A DNA stretch of 64,000 nucleotides. Origin: Mucilaginibacter sp. (GTDB lineage: Bacteria > Bacteroidota > Bacteroidia > Sphingobacteriales > Sphingobacteriaceae). Shown here piece after piece: positions 26,256 to 34,613 of the stretch. The notes under the pieces were generated by a model. It saw only the letters and a program-made list of their open reading frames with translations, was not told the DNA's origin and ran no database searches. Location of the stretch: NCBI RefSeq assembly GCF_028288225.1, contig NZ_JAQBOC010000045.1:99800-163799 (forward strand), in the 5' to 3' direction. Position 1 is the first letter of the stretch. Each line of letters opens with the position of its first letter. The position numbers and the translations under genes were made by a program.

Positions 26256-26639
26256 TCACAACACCAACTGGTCAAACAACCTGCTGAGCGTTAGTAATGC
26301 ATCTTCAGTCATCCCGGGATGAACTTTTGAGGTTTGCAGCACCGTGCTGCGGGTGGCGGTAAGCCAGCGAAAGCGCGAGGCAATATCCAGTTTGCCAATT
26401 GGCCCGGCTTCTTTATCACCCTGGCAAATACGCTCAAACGAGCACAGGTGTTCCTTTAGCTCCGCAACATCCAAACCGGTATAAAAGGCCTGCAGGCGTG
26501 CTTCGTCCAGCTGGTATTTTGTTTGGAGAAACTTTTGTTTGGCGCAATACAATATCACGCCTATATTCAAAAACTCCTCGCGCTCTACCCTGGGTACTAC
26601 GCGGATAACGGCATATTCAAATAAGTGCTTCTGCTGCAT
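26256..26639 (-). CDS. DUF3037 family protein, partner of the HipA-like kinase
   Basis: A 127-residue cytoplasmic protein with the DUF3037 pattern: FEYAVIRVVPRVEREEFLNIGVILYC at the N-terminus and CQGDKEAGPIGKLDIASRFRWLT further on. The start overlaps the 3' end of the HipA-like kinase gene by 23 bp, so the two are co-translated. DUF3037 genes are commonly found immediately after HipA-like kinase genes, which supports the pairing, but the function of the pair is not known. Confidence 0.85.
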   Translation of the reverse strand: MQQKHLFEYAVIRVVPRVEREEFLNIGVILYCAKQKFLQTKYQLDEARLQAFYTGLDVAELKEHLCSFERICQGDKEAGPIGKLDIASRFRWLTATRSTVLQTSKVHPGMTEDALLTLSRLFDQLVL

Positions 26640-27414
26640 TTTGTGCTTCTTTTACAAAAATTTCTGAATGTGCTATTCTTATCATTAAAAATTGGGTATA
26701 TGCTTCACGGTATTGTTCCGGTGTTTCAAATGATGACTCTCCCGTAAGCCATTCATCGGGAATAAGGTCTACAATTGATCTGATGCGGTCTTCCGTCAAT
26801 ATAGCCCTAAATTCAACATCCGCTTCATCCAGCTGCGTGGCCTGTGGTAATAATACATGGTCTGCTACCTGTAAAAATGGCTTCTTTGCTGCTTCCTCCC
26901 AATTGTGCCACGAATGGTGAAAATACAAAGCCGCTCCATGGTCAATAAGCCAAAGCTCTTTATGCCACATCAGCATATTGGTGTTGCGCGGGGTGCGGTC
27001 AACATTGGTAAGCAGGCAATCAAGCCAAACTATTTGCGAAGCCAGTTGAGCATTAACAATGGTAGTCGCAGGATCGAAGGTAATAGCTCCCGAAAGATAA
27101 TGCAATGCCAGGTTAAGGCCAACGCTGGCCTTTAACAGATCCTGTATTTCTTCATCAGGCTCGGTACGGCCAAAGGCTTCATCAAGATTGGCAAAAACTA
27201 TTTCGGGTACTTTTAATCCGCAGGCACGGGCAATTTCGCCGCCTATCAGTTCGGCAATCAGCGCTTTCGCGCCCTGCCCGGCACCCCTGAACTTAAGCAC
27301 ATATAAAAATCCGTCATCAGCCTCGGCAATGGCAGGCAGCGAACCGCCTTCGCGCAATGGCGTCACGTAACGCTGCACATTAACAGTACGCAGCTGGGGT
27401 TTATTGTAGTTCAT
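26617..27414 (-). CDS. HipA-like kinase
   Basis: The 265-residue product resembles the HipA-like kinase domain (PF20613-type) rather than full HipA. Visible parts are a nucleotide-binding loop LKFRGAGQGAKALIAE (about 36-50), the catalytic segment LDCLLTNVDRTPRNTNML (about 130-147) and the metal-binding IDHGAALYF (about 155-163), matching the HxD-like and DFG-like regions of the fold. Unlike the HipBA toxin system, there is no HipB DNA-binding antitoxin. It is followed by, and overlaps, the DUF3037 gene. Toxin, defence or housekeeping roles are all open. Confidence 0.82.
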   Translation of the reverse strand: MNYNKPQLRTVNVQRYVTPLREGGSLPAIAEADDGFLYVLKFRGAGQGAKALIAELIGGEIARACGLKVPEIVFANLDEAFGRTEPDEEIQDLLKASVGLNLALHYLSGAITFDPATTIVNAQLASQIVWLDCLLTNVDRTPRNTNMLMWHKELWLIDHGAALYFHHSWHNWEEAAKKPFLQVADHVLLPQATQLDEADVEFRAILTEDRIRSIVDLIPDEWLTGESSFETPEQYREAYTQFLMIRIAHSEIFVKEAQNAAEALI

Positions 27415-27767
27415 AAACAGGTGTTTTCATTAATATGCTGATGGCCGCTGTAAATTTACAGGAATAAAGAAAGTAATCAAATTGTGTAAAGTATTATGGA
27501 TCAATAAATAACGCTTTCAAAATTAAAGTATTGAGCAATAGCAGTATCCGTTAAAAATGGTGTAACTAAATAACCAGTTTATTTGAGTTTTTGGTTAATT
27601 TGGGGTGAATAATTGGCTTAAAGCAAATTTTTAATATATGGTTTTGGCAACTTTTATAACCCACGTTTCGTTAAAATACACTTTTTAATCAAGTTAATTT
27701 TTGTTACTATGTTGTAGCGAATTTAATTTAAAGGTAAATTTATAGTAAATCTCTACAATATCTATTA
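27415..27767. other. Intergenic region, nothing recognised
   Basis: About 350 bp of AT-rich DNA between divergent genes; no open frame, strong hairpin or clear TAnnTTTG element that I can support. Confidence 0.4.
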
Positions 27768-30215
27768 ATGAAGGTTATTCCCGGGTGCTTATTATCAGCG
27801 TTCTTTGCTGTTCTTTTTTTTAATGATGTGCATGCGCAGGTAATTCTTTCATCTATACAGGGTAAAGTAGTAACAGAAAGCCATACTTCGGCCGAATCAG
27901 CAACCATCATTTTATTAAAAGCACGCGATTCATCCATAATAAGCTCAACCATTATCGGCAAAAACGGGAAATATAGCTTTGATGAAGTTTTTCCTGATAA
28001 TTACCTGCTGTTGGCAACATCCATTGGATACAATAAAATATATGCCGGCCCTTACCATCTTGAGCAGGATCAAACGCTTAAAGTAGCAGAAATTATATTA
28101 AAGCCATCAGCAAACCAGCTAAAGGAAGTTACCATAACAAGTACCAGGCCCGAAATTGAAGTAAGGCCGGGCAAAATTACACTAAATATCCCCAATAGTT
28201 TAACAGCAGAGGGTAACTCGGCCTTTGAAATATTGAGACAATCGCCGGGGGTACGTGTTGATAACAGTAACAACATAAGTATTATTGGGCGACAAAGCGC
28301 CTTAATTACTATTGACGGCAAAACAACAAACTTAACAGGCGAGGATCTGGTAGCTTACCTGCGCAGCATTCAATCAAACGTAATAGAAAAAATTGAACTT
28401 GTAACCAGCGGGTCGGCCAAATATGATGCATCCAGCGGTGGCATCATAAATATCGTATTAAGAAAAGGAAACAATATTGGCGCTAATGGTGCGGTTTCTG
28501 CTACGGTGGGTTATGGAAAATACTACAAAAGCAATATAGGCATAACCTTTAACGACCGTATGGACAAGCTTAACATATTCGGAAATTATAACTTTACTGC
28601 CGATAAAACCTTCCACAACTTTATAACAAGCAGAATAGTTGATTTCAATAATGTTATAAGCAATTATCATGTTGACTATAAGGGTATTCAAAAAACCGAA
28701 AACAATGCTTTTAACTTAGGGACCGACTATTTTATAACCCCTAATCAAACCATAGGATTTATAATAAATGGTTTTTCAAGGCAGGATGATTTTACAAAAG
28801 ATAATACTTTAAAGATCAGTAACCAGGGTGTATTGGATTCAATAATCACAGCCGAATCAAAACTTGGACGGCATATCAGCAAAATAAACTATAATTTAAA
28901 CTATAACGGGAAACTTGATAAAGCAGGCAGCACATTATCTGCTGATTTAAACTACACAGCATTTAGCCGTAACTCGGGGGAGTATATCACTAATAGTTTT
29001 TACGATGCGGATTTTAACGCTTATCGTAATCCGCAATTATTGGAAAACTTATCACCATCAAAAATTAAGATCTGGCTTTCAAAGCTTGATTTTAGTACAC
29101 CCCTTTCAAAAAATTCTACTTTGGAGGCGGGGGCTAAATTCAGCCATGCATCCAGCAATAATGATTTGGTTTTTGGGCCCGAAGTAAACGGGGAATATGT
29201 GCCAAACCCCGACTTGAGCAATCATTTCTATTACACCGAAAATATAAATGCGGCTTACGTTAATTATCAAAATAAATTTAACAAGGTTTACCTTACCATG
29301 GGTTTACGCGGCGAGCAAACCAGTGCCAATGGCAATTCAGTAACTATGAATGCCAGGATAGACCGGAGTTATTTCAGTCTGTTTCCACAAGCTTTATTAA
29401 TTTACAAAAAGAATGATAAAAACGATTTTTCATTAAGCTATAACCGTGGTATTACAAGGCCTGCTTATGAGGAAATTAATCCATTTTTATATTATGTTGA
29501 TCCGTATGATTACAGGGCAGGCAATCCAAATTTAAGCCCTGAATATTCTAACTCAATTGAGCTATCACATACTTATAAGAAAACTATTACAACCAGCCTG
29601 TACACATCTATAATAAGCAATGCTTACGATTTTGGATTTTATGTGCAAAACGATAGTACAAAAGTAAGCGTAAAAACGCAAACGAATTTGGGAACAATTT
29701 ATAATTATGGAATTAAGTTTTCGGCCCCTGTGGTATTTACCGCTTGGTGGAATGCTTACTTTCGTGTTGATGCATCCTATCAGCGGTATATTGCTTACCC
29801 TCAACACGGCAACCTTAATAAAGGTACGCAGGACATAATTTTTAACAGCATTCAAAGCTTTAAAATAAGTGAAACCATAACAGCTGTACTTTCAGGTGAA
29901 TATGAATCGCCTAATTTTTATGGCATTAATCAAAATATGGCCCGATACCGGGTAGATGCTGGCATTGGCAAACAAATGTTTAATAAACGGGGGAGTTTAA
30001 GATTAAATGTTAGTGATATATTTAATACACTTCAGGATAGAGGCAGCATTAATTATCAGAACCTTAATTTTACTATAACTGATAAAGTAGAGAGCCGGGT
30101 AGCAAGGCTTACCTTTAGCTATCGTTTTGGAAAAACCTCGGTAAAAGCAACGGAAACCCATCGTACCGGTAACGAAGAGGAGATAAAGCGAATAGGCACA
30201 GGTGGTGGAAATTAA
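27768..30215 (+). CDS. Outer-membrane beta-barrel protein, TonB-dependent-receptor-like
   Basis: The 815-residue product has a signal peptide (about 1-22), an N-terminal carboxypeptidase-regulatory sandwich (about 28-110, SSIQGKVVTESHTSAESATI), a plug domain (about 130-220, with RQSPGVRVDNSNNISIIGRQ and GSAKYDASSGGIINIVL) and a long barrel of the OMP_b-brl_3 type ending in LTFSYRFGK. A polar tail of about 25 residues (SVKATETHRTGNEEE) follows the barrel. This architecture is typical of Bacteroidota receptors that resemble, but are not, SusC. No SusD, anti-sigma or sigma factor gene is nearby, so the substrate is unknown. Confidence 0.85.
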   Translation: MKVIPGCLLSAFFAVLFFNDVHAQVILSSIQGKVVTESHTSAESATIILLKARDSSIISSTIIGKNGKYSFDEVFPDNYLLLATSIGYNKIYAGPYHLEQDQTLKVAEIILKPSANQLKEVTITSTRPEIEVRPGKITLNIPNSLTAEGNSAFEILRQSPGVRVDNSNNISIIGRQSALITIDGKTTNLTGEDLVAYLRSIQSNVIEKIELVTSGSAKYDASSGGIINIVLRKGNNIGANGAVSATVGYGKYYKSNIGITFNDRMDKLNIFGNYNFTADKTFHNFITSRIVDFNNVISNYHVDYKGIQKTENNAFNLGTDYFITPNQTIGFIINGFSRQDDFTKDNTLKISNQGVLDSIITAESKLGRHISKINYNLNYNGKLDKAGSTLSADLNYTAFSRNSGEYITNSFYDADFNAYRNPQLLENLSPSKIKIWLSKLDFSTPLSKNSTLEAGAKFSHASSNNDLVFGPEVNGEYVPNPDLSNHFYYTENINAAYVNYQNKFNKVYLTMGLRGEQTSANGNSVTMNARIDRSYFSLFPQALLIYKKNDKNDFSLSYNRGITRPAYEEINPFLYYVDPYDYRAGNPNLSPEYSNSIELSHTYKKTITTSLYTSIISNAYDFGFYVQNDSTKVSVKTQTNLGTIYNYGIKFSAPVVFTAWWNAYFRVDASYQRYIAYPQHGNLNKGTQDIIFNSIQSFKISETITAVLSGEYESPNFYGINQNMARYRVDAGIGKQMFNKRGSLRLNVSDIFNTLQDRGSINYQNLNFTITDKVESRVARLTFSYRFGKTSVKATETHRTGNEEEIKRIGTGGGN

Positions 30216-30233
30216 GACCTGTATTTTGTGAAA

Positions 30234-30614
30234 TTATCCTGCATGACCGCTCATCATGCTTGTAAAAATTATAAGCAGTACCAGCAAGCTGATGCCAACG
30301 TACAAATAGTCCTTTTCAAGCACAAAGCCTATAGTTGAAAATATTACCCTTAAAATAGGTGTAGCAATTAATAGTATAATGCCCAATTGAATAATTGCCT
30401 GTCCCTTAAAGTTAAATGCTGCATTTACCAGGCTGCCCGGGCTTTGAAGAAAAGAAGGAATTCTGACGAACTTCTTATAATCAGGAATGGAATGTCCATG
30501 CCTGTACATAAAAATAATTCCGCCGAAAAAAACAATACTGATCGATACGATCATGCCGCCCCGCAGCACCCGCCCGATAAGTGATTGTATGTCTGTATCT
30601 TTAAATTTGCTCAT
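30234..30614 (-). CDS. DUF1634 membrane protein, partner of the TSUP transporter
   Basis: The 126-residue product has three membrane helices (about 15-34, 66-90, 98-120) and the DUF1634 pattern: IGRVLRGGMIVSISIVFFGG at the N-terminus and IQLGIILLIATPILRVIFS in the middle. It lies just downstream of the TSUP permease gene on the same strand. This pairing is common, and DUF1634 is thought to assist the permease, but its role is unproven. The 84-bp gap holds an inverted word repeat. Confidence 0.85.
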   Translation of the reverse strand: MSKFKDTDIQSLIGRVLRGGMIVSISIVFFGGIIFMYRHGHSIPDYKKFVRIPSFLQSPGSLVNAAFNFKGQAIIQLGIILLIATPILRVIFSTIGFVLEKDYLYVGISLLVLLIIFTSMMSGHAG

Positions 30615-30629
30615 GTTTGTTTAGTCAAT

Positions 30630-30695
30630 GGTCTATAGTCCATGGACCATGGTTTTTTCTTACACCCATGGACTATAGACCATGGTCCATGGACT
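30630..30695. repeat. CCATGG word-repeat hairpin within the TSUP-DUF1634 unit
   Basis: GGTCTATAGTCCATGG at 30630-30645 pairs perfectly with CCATGGACTATAGACC at 30666-30681, giving a 16-bp stem with a 20-nt loop; further CCATGGTCCATGG words follow. The same words build the array between panB and the pseudouridine synthase gene. Confidence 0.7.
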
Positions 30696-30698
30696 AAA

Positions 30699-31535
30699 TT
30701 AAATTTTCCCCGTTATTCCGTTATAGATCATCTGCCCGGCTAAAAAGGATACTACAATGGCAAAAACCCATCTTAACCACCCGGACGATTGGGTATGAAC
30801 CAGGATCTTCGACCCTGTAAAGGCGCCAAATAATACCCCGATGACAACCGGCATAACCAAGCCCGGACTTATATAACCGCGCTGCAAATAAACCACTGCA
30901 CTTGCCGATGCGGTAACACCTATCATAAAGTTGCTGGTAGTGGTTGATACCTTAAAAGGGATCCGCATAATGGTATCCATCGCTATTACTTTTAACGCGC
31001 CCGAGCCAATGCCCAGCAGCCCAGAAATAGTGCCGGCAAAAATCATCATAACAAAACCGCCGCCTACCTTGCGCACGCTGTATTCAACTGTGCCACCGGC
31101 AGTAGGGTAGCTGCTGTTAAGCTTTAATTTTTCGGCAAGATAGCTTCTTTCAGAAGTTACATGTTCTGCTTTTTTTCTTAAGGATAGCAATGCCGATGCG
31201 GTTAATATCACTCCAAATAAAATGGCTATATAATGTGTTGGGATATAAATGGCGAGCATGGCGCCACACATGGCCCCGGCAGTGGTTGCTATCTCTAAAA
31301 ACATGCCAAGCCGCATGTTGGTGATCCCTTCTTTTACATAAGCCGCAGCCGAGCCGGAGGAAGTTGCTATAACCGATACCAGCGATGCACCAATGGCATA
31401 ATGGATATCAACATTAAGCAATAAAGTAAGCAGCGGGATAATTACAACACCCCCGCCCAAACCGGTTAATGAACCCAATAAACCCGCAAAGTACGAACCA
31501 ATAAGTATAATAAGCGTAAAAAATATTACCGACAT
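30699..31535 (-). CDS. TSUP family (TauE/SafE) sulfite/organosulfonate-type permease
   Basis: A 278-residue integral membrane protein with about eight helices arranged in two repeats. The first repeat has GLLGSLTGLGGGVVIIPLL and the second GTISGLLGIGSGALKVIAM, the twin glycine-rich TauE/SafE signatures. Substrates in this family include sulfite, sulfoacetate and other small anions; nothing here defines which. Followed in the same direction by the DUF1634 gene. Confidence 0.88.
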   Translation of the reverse strand: MSVIFFTLIILIGSYFAGLLGSLTGLGGGVVIIPLLTLLLNVDIHYAIGASLVSVIATSSGSAAAYVKEGITNMRLGMFLEIATTAGAMCGAMLAIYIPTHYIAILFGVILTASALLSLRKKAEHVTSERSYLAEKLKLNSSYPTAGGTVEYSVRKVGGGFVMMIFAGTISGLLGIGSGALKVIAMDTIMRIPFKVSTTTSNFMIGVTASASAVVYLQRGYISPGLVMPVVIGVLFGAFTGSKILVHTQSSGWLRWVFAIVVSFLAGQMIYNGITGKI

Positions 31536-31645
31536 GCTACAAACAAAATAGGGCGCCGCTAAAGTAATAATAACTTTTTTTAAGCACTTACTTTAATGTT
31601 TGTCTATAGATTTAGTTGGGAAATTTTTGGGGCGATGTAAGTTTA

Positions 31646-31977
31646 TTATGATTCTAACTTTTCTAAAACTTCTACTTTTAAAGTAATTAAATCATCCTTA
31701 ATAACTGACCATACAACAGCATCATCGATGGTGTCATAATTATGTATTAAGATATTTCTAAAACCAATAATATCTTTTTGATATTTGAGTAATTCTTTTG
31801 GGTCTGTTTCTTTAATCTTTTTAATTGCTTCTCCAACTATTCCCAGTTGCCTTTCAATGGCACTTTTGATTTTTAGGTCAACTGTATATTCTTCAAATAG
31901 ATTAATTGGACCTAAAATTCATCAATAAGATAAATGCTATTAATTATATCAGTGAATAGTTTTATTTTTCTATCCAT
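31646..31977 (-). pseudogene. hepT: HepT-like HEPN ribonuclease toxin, frameshifted
   Basis: Reading the minus strand from ATG at 31977, the protein begins MDRKIKLFTDIINSIYLIDE and then hits a stop (TTTTAG) after 21 codons. Adding one T to that run restores a 110-residue HEPN/DUF86 protein to the stop at 31646. The rest keeps the family signature AIERQLGIVGEAIKK and the catalytic RX4HXY motif (FRNILIHNYD). HepT toxins cleave RNA and are neutralised by the MNT partner. The downstream gene body carries no further lesion that I can see, so the disruption is probably recent, or is a sequencing error. Stop of the MNT gene and this start are 6 nt apart. Confidence 0.85.
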
Positions 31978-31983
31978 TGTTGG

Positions 31984-32295
31984 TTACTGTAAAGGATATA
32001 TTAACTTTTTCCTGGTGCCAATGTACTCTTCAAGAATCGGGTTCCTGATTGAATTAAATGTAAGTAAATCAACCTTTTTGTTGAATAGCGTTTCAAACTT
32101 ATTATATAAACTAAGTATCAATTTGCCTTTAAATATTGGATTAGGTTCATCAATTTCAACTATAAGATCAATGTCGCTTTTATCTGTAAAATTATTGGTT
32201 AAAACCGAACCGAAAGCATACAGTTCTTTAACCTTATGCACCCTGCACAAATCAATAAATTCTTTTGATTCAAAGTTTATCTCATTAATAACCAT
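31984..32295 (-). CDS. mntA: MntA-like minimal nucleotidyltransferase antitoxin
   Basis: A 103-residue cytoplasmic protein with the nucleotidyltransferase signature GSVLTNNFTDKSDIDLIVEI (GSx10DxD) at about residues 30-47. In characterised HepT/MntA systems the MNT protein transfers AMP to the tyrosine of the HepT RX4HXY motif and inactivates it. It is encoded first, with the toxin directly after. The frame is intact although the toxin frame is broken. Start is ATG at 32295. Confidence 0.88.
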   Translation of the reverse strand: MVINEINFESKEFIDLCRVHKVKELYAFGSVLTNNFTDKSDIDLIVEIDEPNPIFKGKLILSLYNKFETLFNKKVDLLTFNSIRNPILEEYIGTRKKLIYPLQ

Positions 32296-32432
32296 AATAT
32301 AAAGTTAAATATAATAAATTAAACTGACTGAAAGTTTTAGTTAAGTATAGCAAAACCACAGCAGCCATCCAATAAACTATTTGAATCGCTCCATCTAAAC
32401 AAAATATTGGTATAAAGCAACCCTGCATTTTG

Positions 32433-32440
32433 TACATTTG
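32433..32440 (+). promoter_or_regulatory. -7 element upstream of the UbiD-like gene
   Basis: TACATTTG matches TAnnTTTG and lies only 10 bp before the ATG at 32451, implying a very short leader and ruling out the upstream in-frame TTG-type starts. A TTGG about 23 bp upstream is a weak -33 candidate. Confidence 0.55.
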
Positions 32441-32450
32441 CCCAGCAAAT

Positions 32451-34289
32451 ATGAGTTACTCAAGTTTACAAGCCTGTGTTGCCGATCTTGAAAAGCATGG
32501 CCGATTGATCCGGATAAAGGAAGAAGTTGATCCTTACCTGCAAATGGCCGCAATTCACTTGCGCGTATTTGAACATGAGGGCCCGGCTATTCTGTTCGAA
32601 AATGTGAAGGGCAGCAAGTTCCCGGCAGTATCCAACCTTTTCGGGACGCTGGACAGATCGAGGTTTATTTTCAGGGACACCCTTGATAAGATCAAAATAC
32701 TGGTCGATTTAAAATCCGATCCTTTAAAAGCAATAAAACATCCGTTTAAATATGCCAATGTGGGGCTTACCGCATTATCCGCCCTGCCCATGAAAACGGG
32801 CCGTAATGCGCCCATCAACTTTGCAAAATGCCATATCAGTGACCTGCCGCAGATTGTGAACTGGCCAAAGGACGGCGGTGCGTTTGTAACCATGCCGCAG
32901 GTTTATACAGAAGATGCCGATAAACCAGGCATTATGAATGCTAACCTGGGGATGTACCGCATCCAGATGGGAGGGAATGATTACATAATAAATGACGAGA
33001 TTGGGCTGCATTATCAGCTTCATCGTGGCATCGGCGTTCATCAAACCAAAGCAAACGTAAAAGGACAGCCTTTAAAGGTGAGTATATTTGTAGGTGGCCC
33101 CCCGTCGCACCCTGTTGCTGCGGTAATGCCATTGCCCGAAGGATTATCCGAGATGACATTTGCCGGAGCATTAGGCAACCGCCGTTTCCGTTATTTTTAT
33201 GACGCGGAAGGTTTCTGTATTTCGGCTGACGCTGATTTTGTGATAACGGGTACGGTTATGCCGCATGACAATAAACCCGAAGGCCCATTTGGAGATCATT
33301 TGGGTTATTACAGCTTAGAGCACCCTTTCCCGCTTTTAAAGGTTCATAACGTTTATCACCGTAAAGATCCTATCTGGTCGTTCACGGTAGTTGGCAGGCC
33401 ACCACAGGAGGATACCAGCTTTGGCGCTTTGATCCACGAGATCACCGGCTCAGCTATCCCGAAGGAGATTCCAGGTTTACATGCCGTAAATGCTGTTGAT
33501 GCAGCGGGTGTGCACCCTTTATTGTTTGCCATAGGCAGCGAGCGTTATACACCTTACAGCAATGAAAGAAGGCCACAGGAGATCTTAACCATAGCCAATC
33601 ATATATTAGGGAAAGGTCAGTTAAGCCTCGCCAAATATTTATTTATAGCTGCGCAGGAAGATGATCCTAAATTAAATGTAAATGATATTGGCGGTTTTTT
33701 AAAACACATCCTGCAAAGAATCGACCTAACCCGCGACTTACATTTTTATACCAACACCACCATTGATACGCTTGATTACAGCGGTAGCGGGTTAAACTCG
33801 GGCAGTAAAGTGGCAGTAGCAGCAGCAGGGGAGATAAAAAGAGAACTTTGGAATGAGTTGCCTGCAAGCTTTACTTTGCCCCGTCCGTTTGAAAAATATA
33901 GAATGGTGATGCCCGGCATCCTGGCTGTTGAAGTACCAAAAAACATCAGAAGCAGTGATATGCCTTTAATGCTGGAAATTTTGGATGAACATTTGCAGGA
34001 TGCAGAATTGGATAGTTTACCCCTGATGGTATTTTGCGACGATGCTGAATTTACTGCCCAAAACATCAATAATTTTGTTTGGGTAACGTTTACCCGCAGC
34101 AACCCATCGCATGATATTTATGGGATTAAGAGCTTTACCGAACATAAACATTGGGGCTGCAATGGCCCGCTGATAATAGATGCCCGCATAAAACCACACC
34201 ATGCGCCTGTACTGGAAAAAGATCCGGAAGTTGAAAAACTGGTTGATAAGATGGGGGAGAAGGGCGGAGTTTTGTATGGAGTAATTTGA
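32451..34289 (+). CDS. UbiD family prenyl-FMN decarboxylase
   Basis: The 612-residue product belongs to the UbiD family, (de)carboxylases that use prenylated FMN, as in ubiquinone, menaquinone (futalosine) or aromatic-acid metabolism. The conserved active-site loop is visible as KPEGPFGDHLGYYS (about 285-298), with ADADFVITGTV before it and RPPQEDTSFGALIHE and GSERYTPYSNERRPQE after. The protein is longer than Escherichia coli UbiD (497 aa), as in menaquinone-type homologues of Bacteroidota. No UbiX gene is adjacent. Start chosen at ATG 32451 because the longer frame would begin inside the promoter. Confidence 0.87.
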   Translation: MSYSSLQACVADLEKHGRLIRIKEEVDPYLQMAAIHLRVFEHEGPAILFENVKGSKFPAVSNLFGTLDRSRFIFRDTLDKIKILVDLKSDPLKAIKHPFKYANVGLTALSALPMKTGRNAPINFAKCHISDLPQIVNWPKDGGAFVTMPQVYTEDADKPGIMNANLGMYRIQMGGNDYIINDEIGLHYQLHRGIGVHQTKANVKGQPLKVSIFVGGPPSHPVAAVMPLPEGLSEMTFAGALGNRRFRYFYDAEGFCISADADFVITGTVMPHDNKPEGPFGDHLGYYSLEHPFPLLKVHNVYHRKDPIWSFTVVGRPPQEDTSFGALIHEITGSAIPKEIPGLHAVNAVDAAGVHPLLFAIGSERYTPYSNERRPQEILTIANHILGKGQLSLAKYLFIAAQEDDPKLNVNDIGGFLKHILQRIDLTRDLHFYTNTTIDTLDYSGSGLNSGSKVAVAAAGEIKRELWNELPASFTLPRPFEKYRMVMPGILAVEVPKNIRSSDMPLMLEILDEHLQDAELDSLPLMVFCDDAEFTAQNINNFVWVTFTRSNPSHDIYGIKSFTEHKHWGCNGPLIIDARIKPHHAPVLEKDPEVEKLVDKMGEKGGVLYGVI

Positions 34290-34613
34290 GTGCCGGAAAT
34301 GTAAGAGCGCGATTACATTTCCTGTCTCGCAATTACATACTTTTGCATTTCACCGGTCGTACCAATTGTCGCTCCCGGAGTTGGCACATTCAGTTTTTAT
34401 AGGATCTGAAAAAAGCAACCCTGGTTCAATGGTCATCTTATCACTCTGAAATTGATTGCTATCAAGACCCCGTTGATAACTAAAATACAATAGGAGAAAA
34501 CCATGGATAGGATATTGTAACGGCGCTACACCGGATAATTTAATATGGCGGTTTAACCAACTTGTCAAAAATATTGCCTTAATTTAACACGTTAAATCTT
34601 ATCACCCGATATA
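34290..34613. other. Intergenic region, no gene seen
   Basis: About 320 bp. A duplicated GCAATTACAT/GCGATTACAT motif appears near 34310 and 34330. Small open frames occur on the minus strand but lack coding character. The region presumably holds the promoter of the T9SS cargo gene. Confidence 0.35.

Noticed and set aside
34350..34568. 72-residue minus-strand open frame upstream of the T9SS cargo gene
   Set aside because: No start context or family features; region is more likely promoter DNA.
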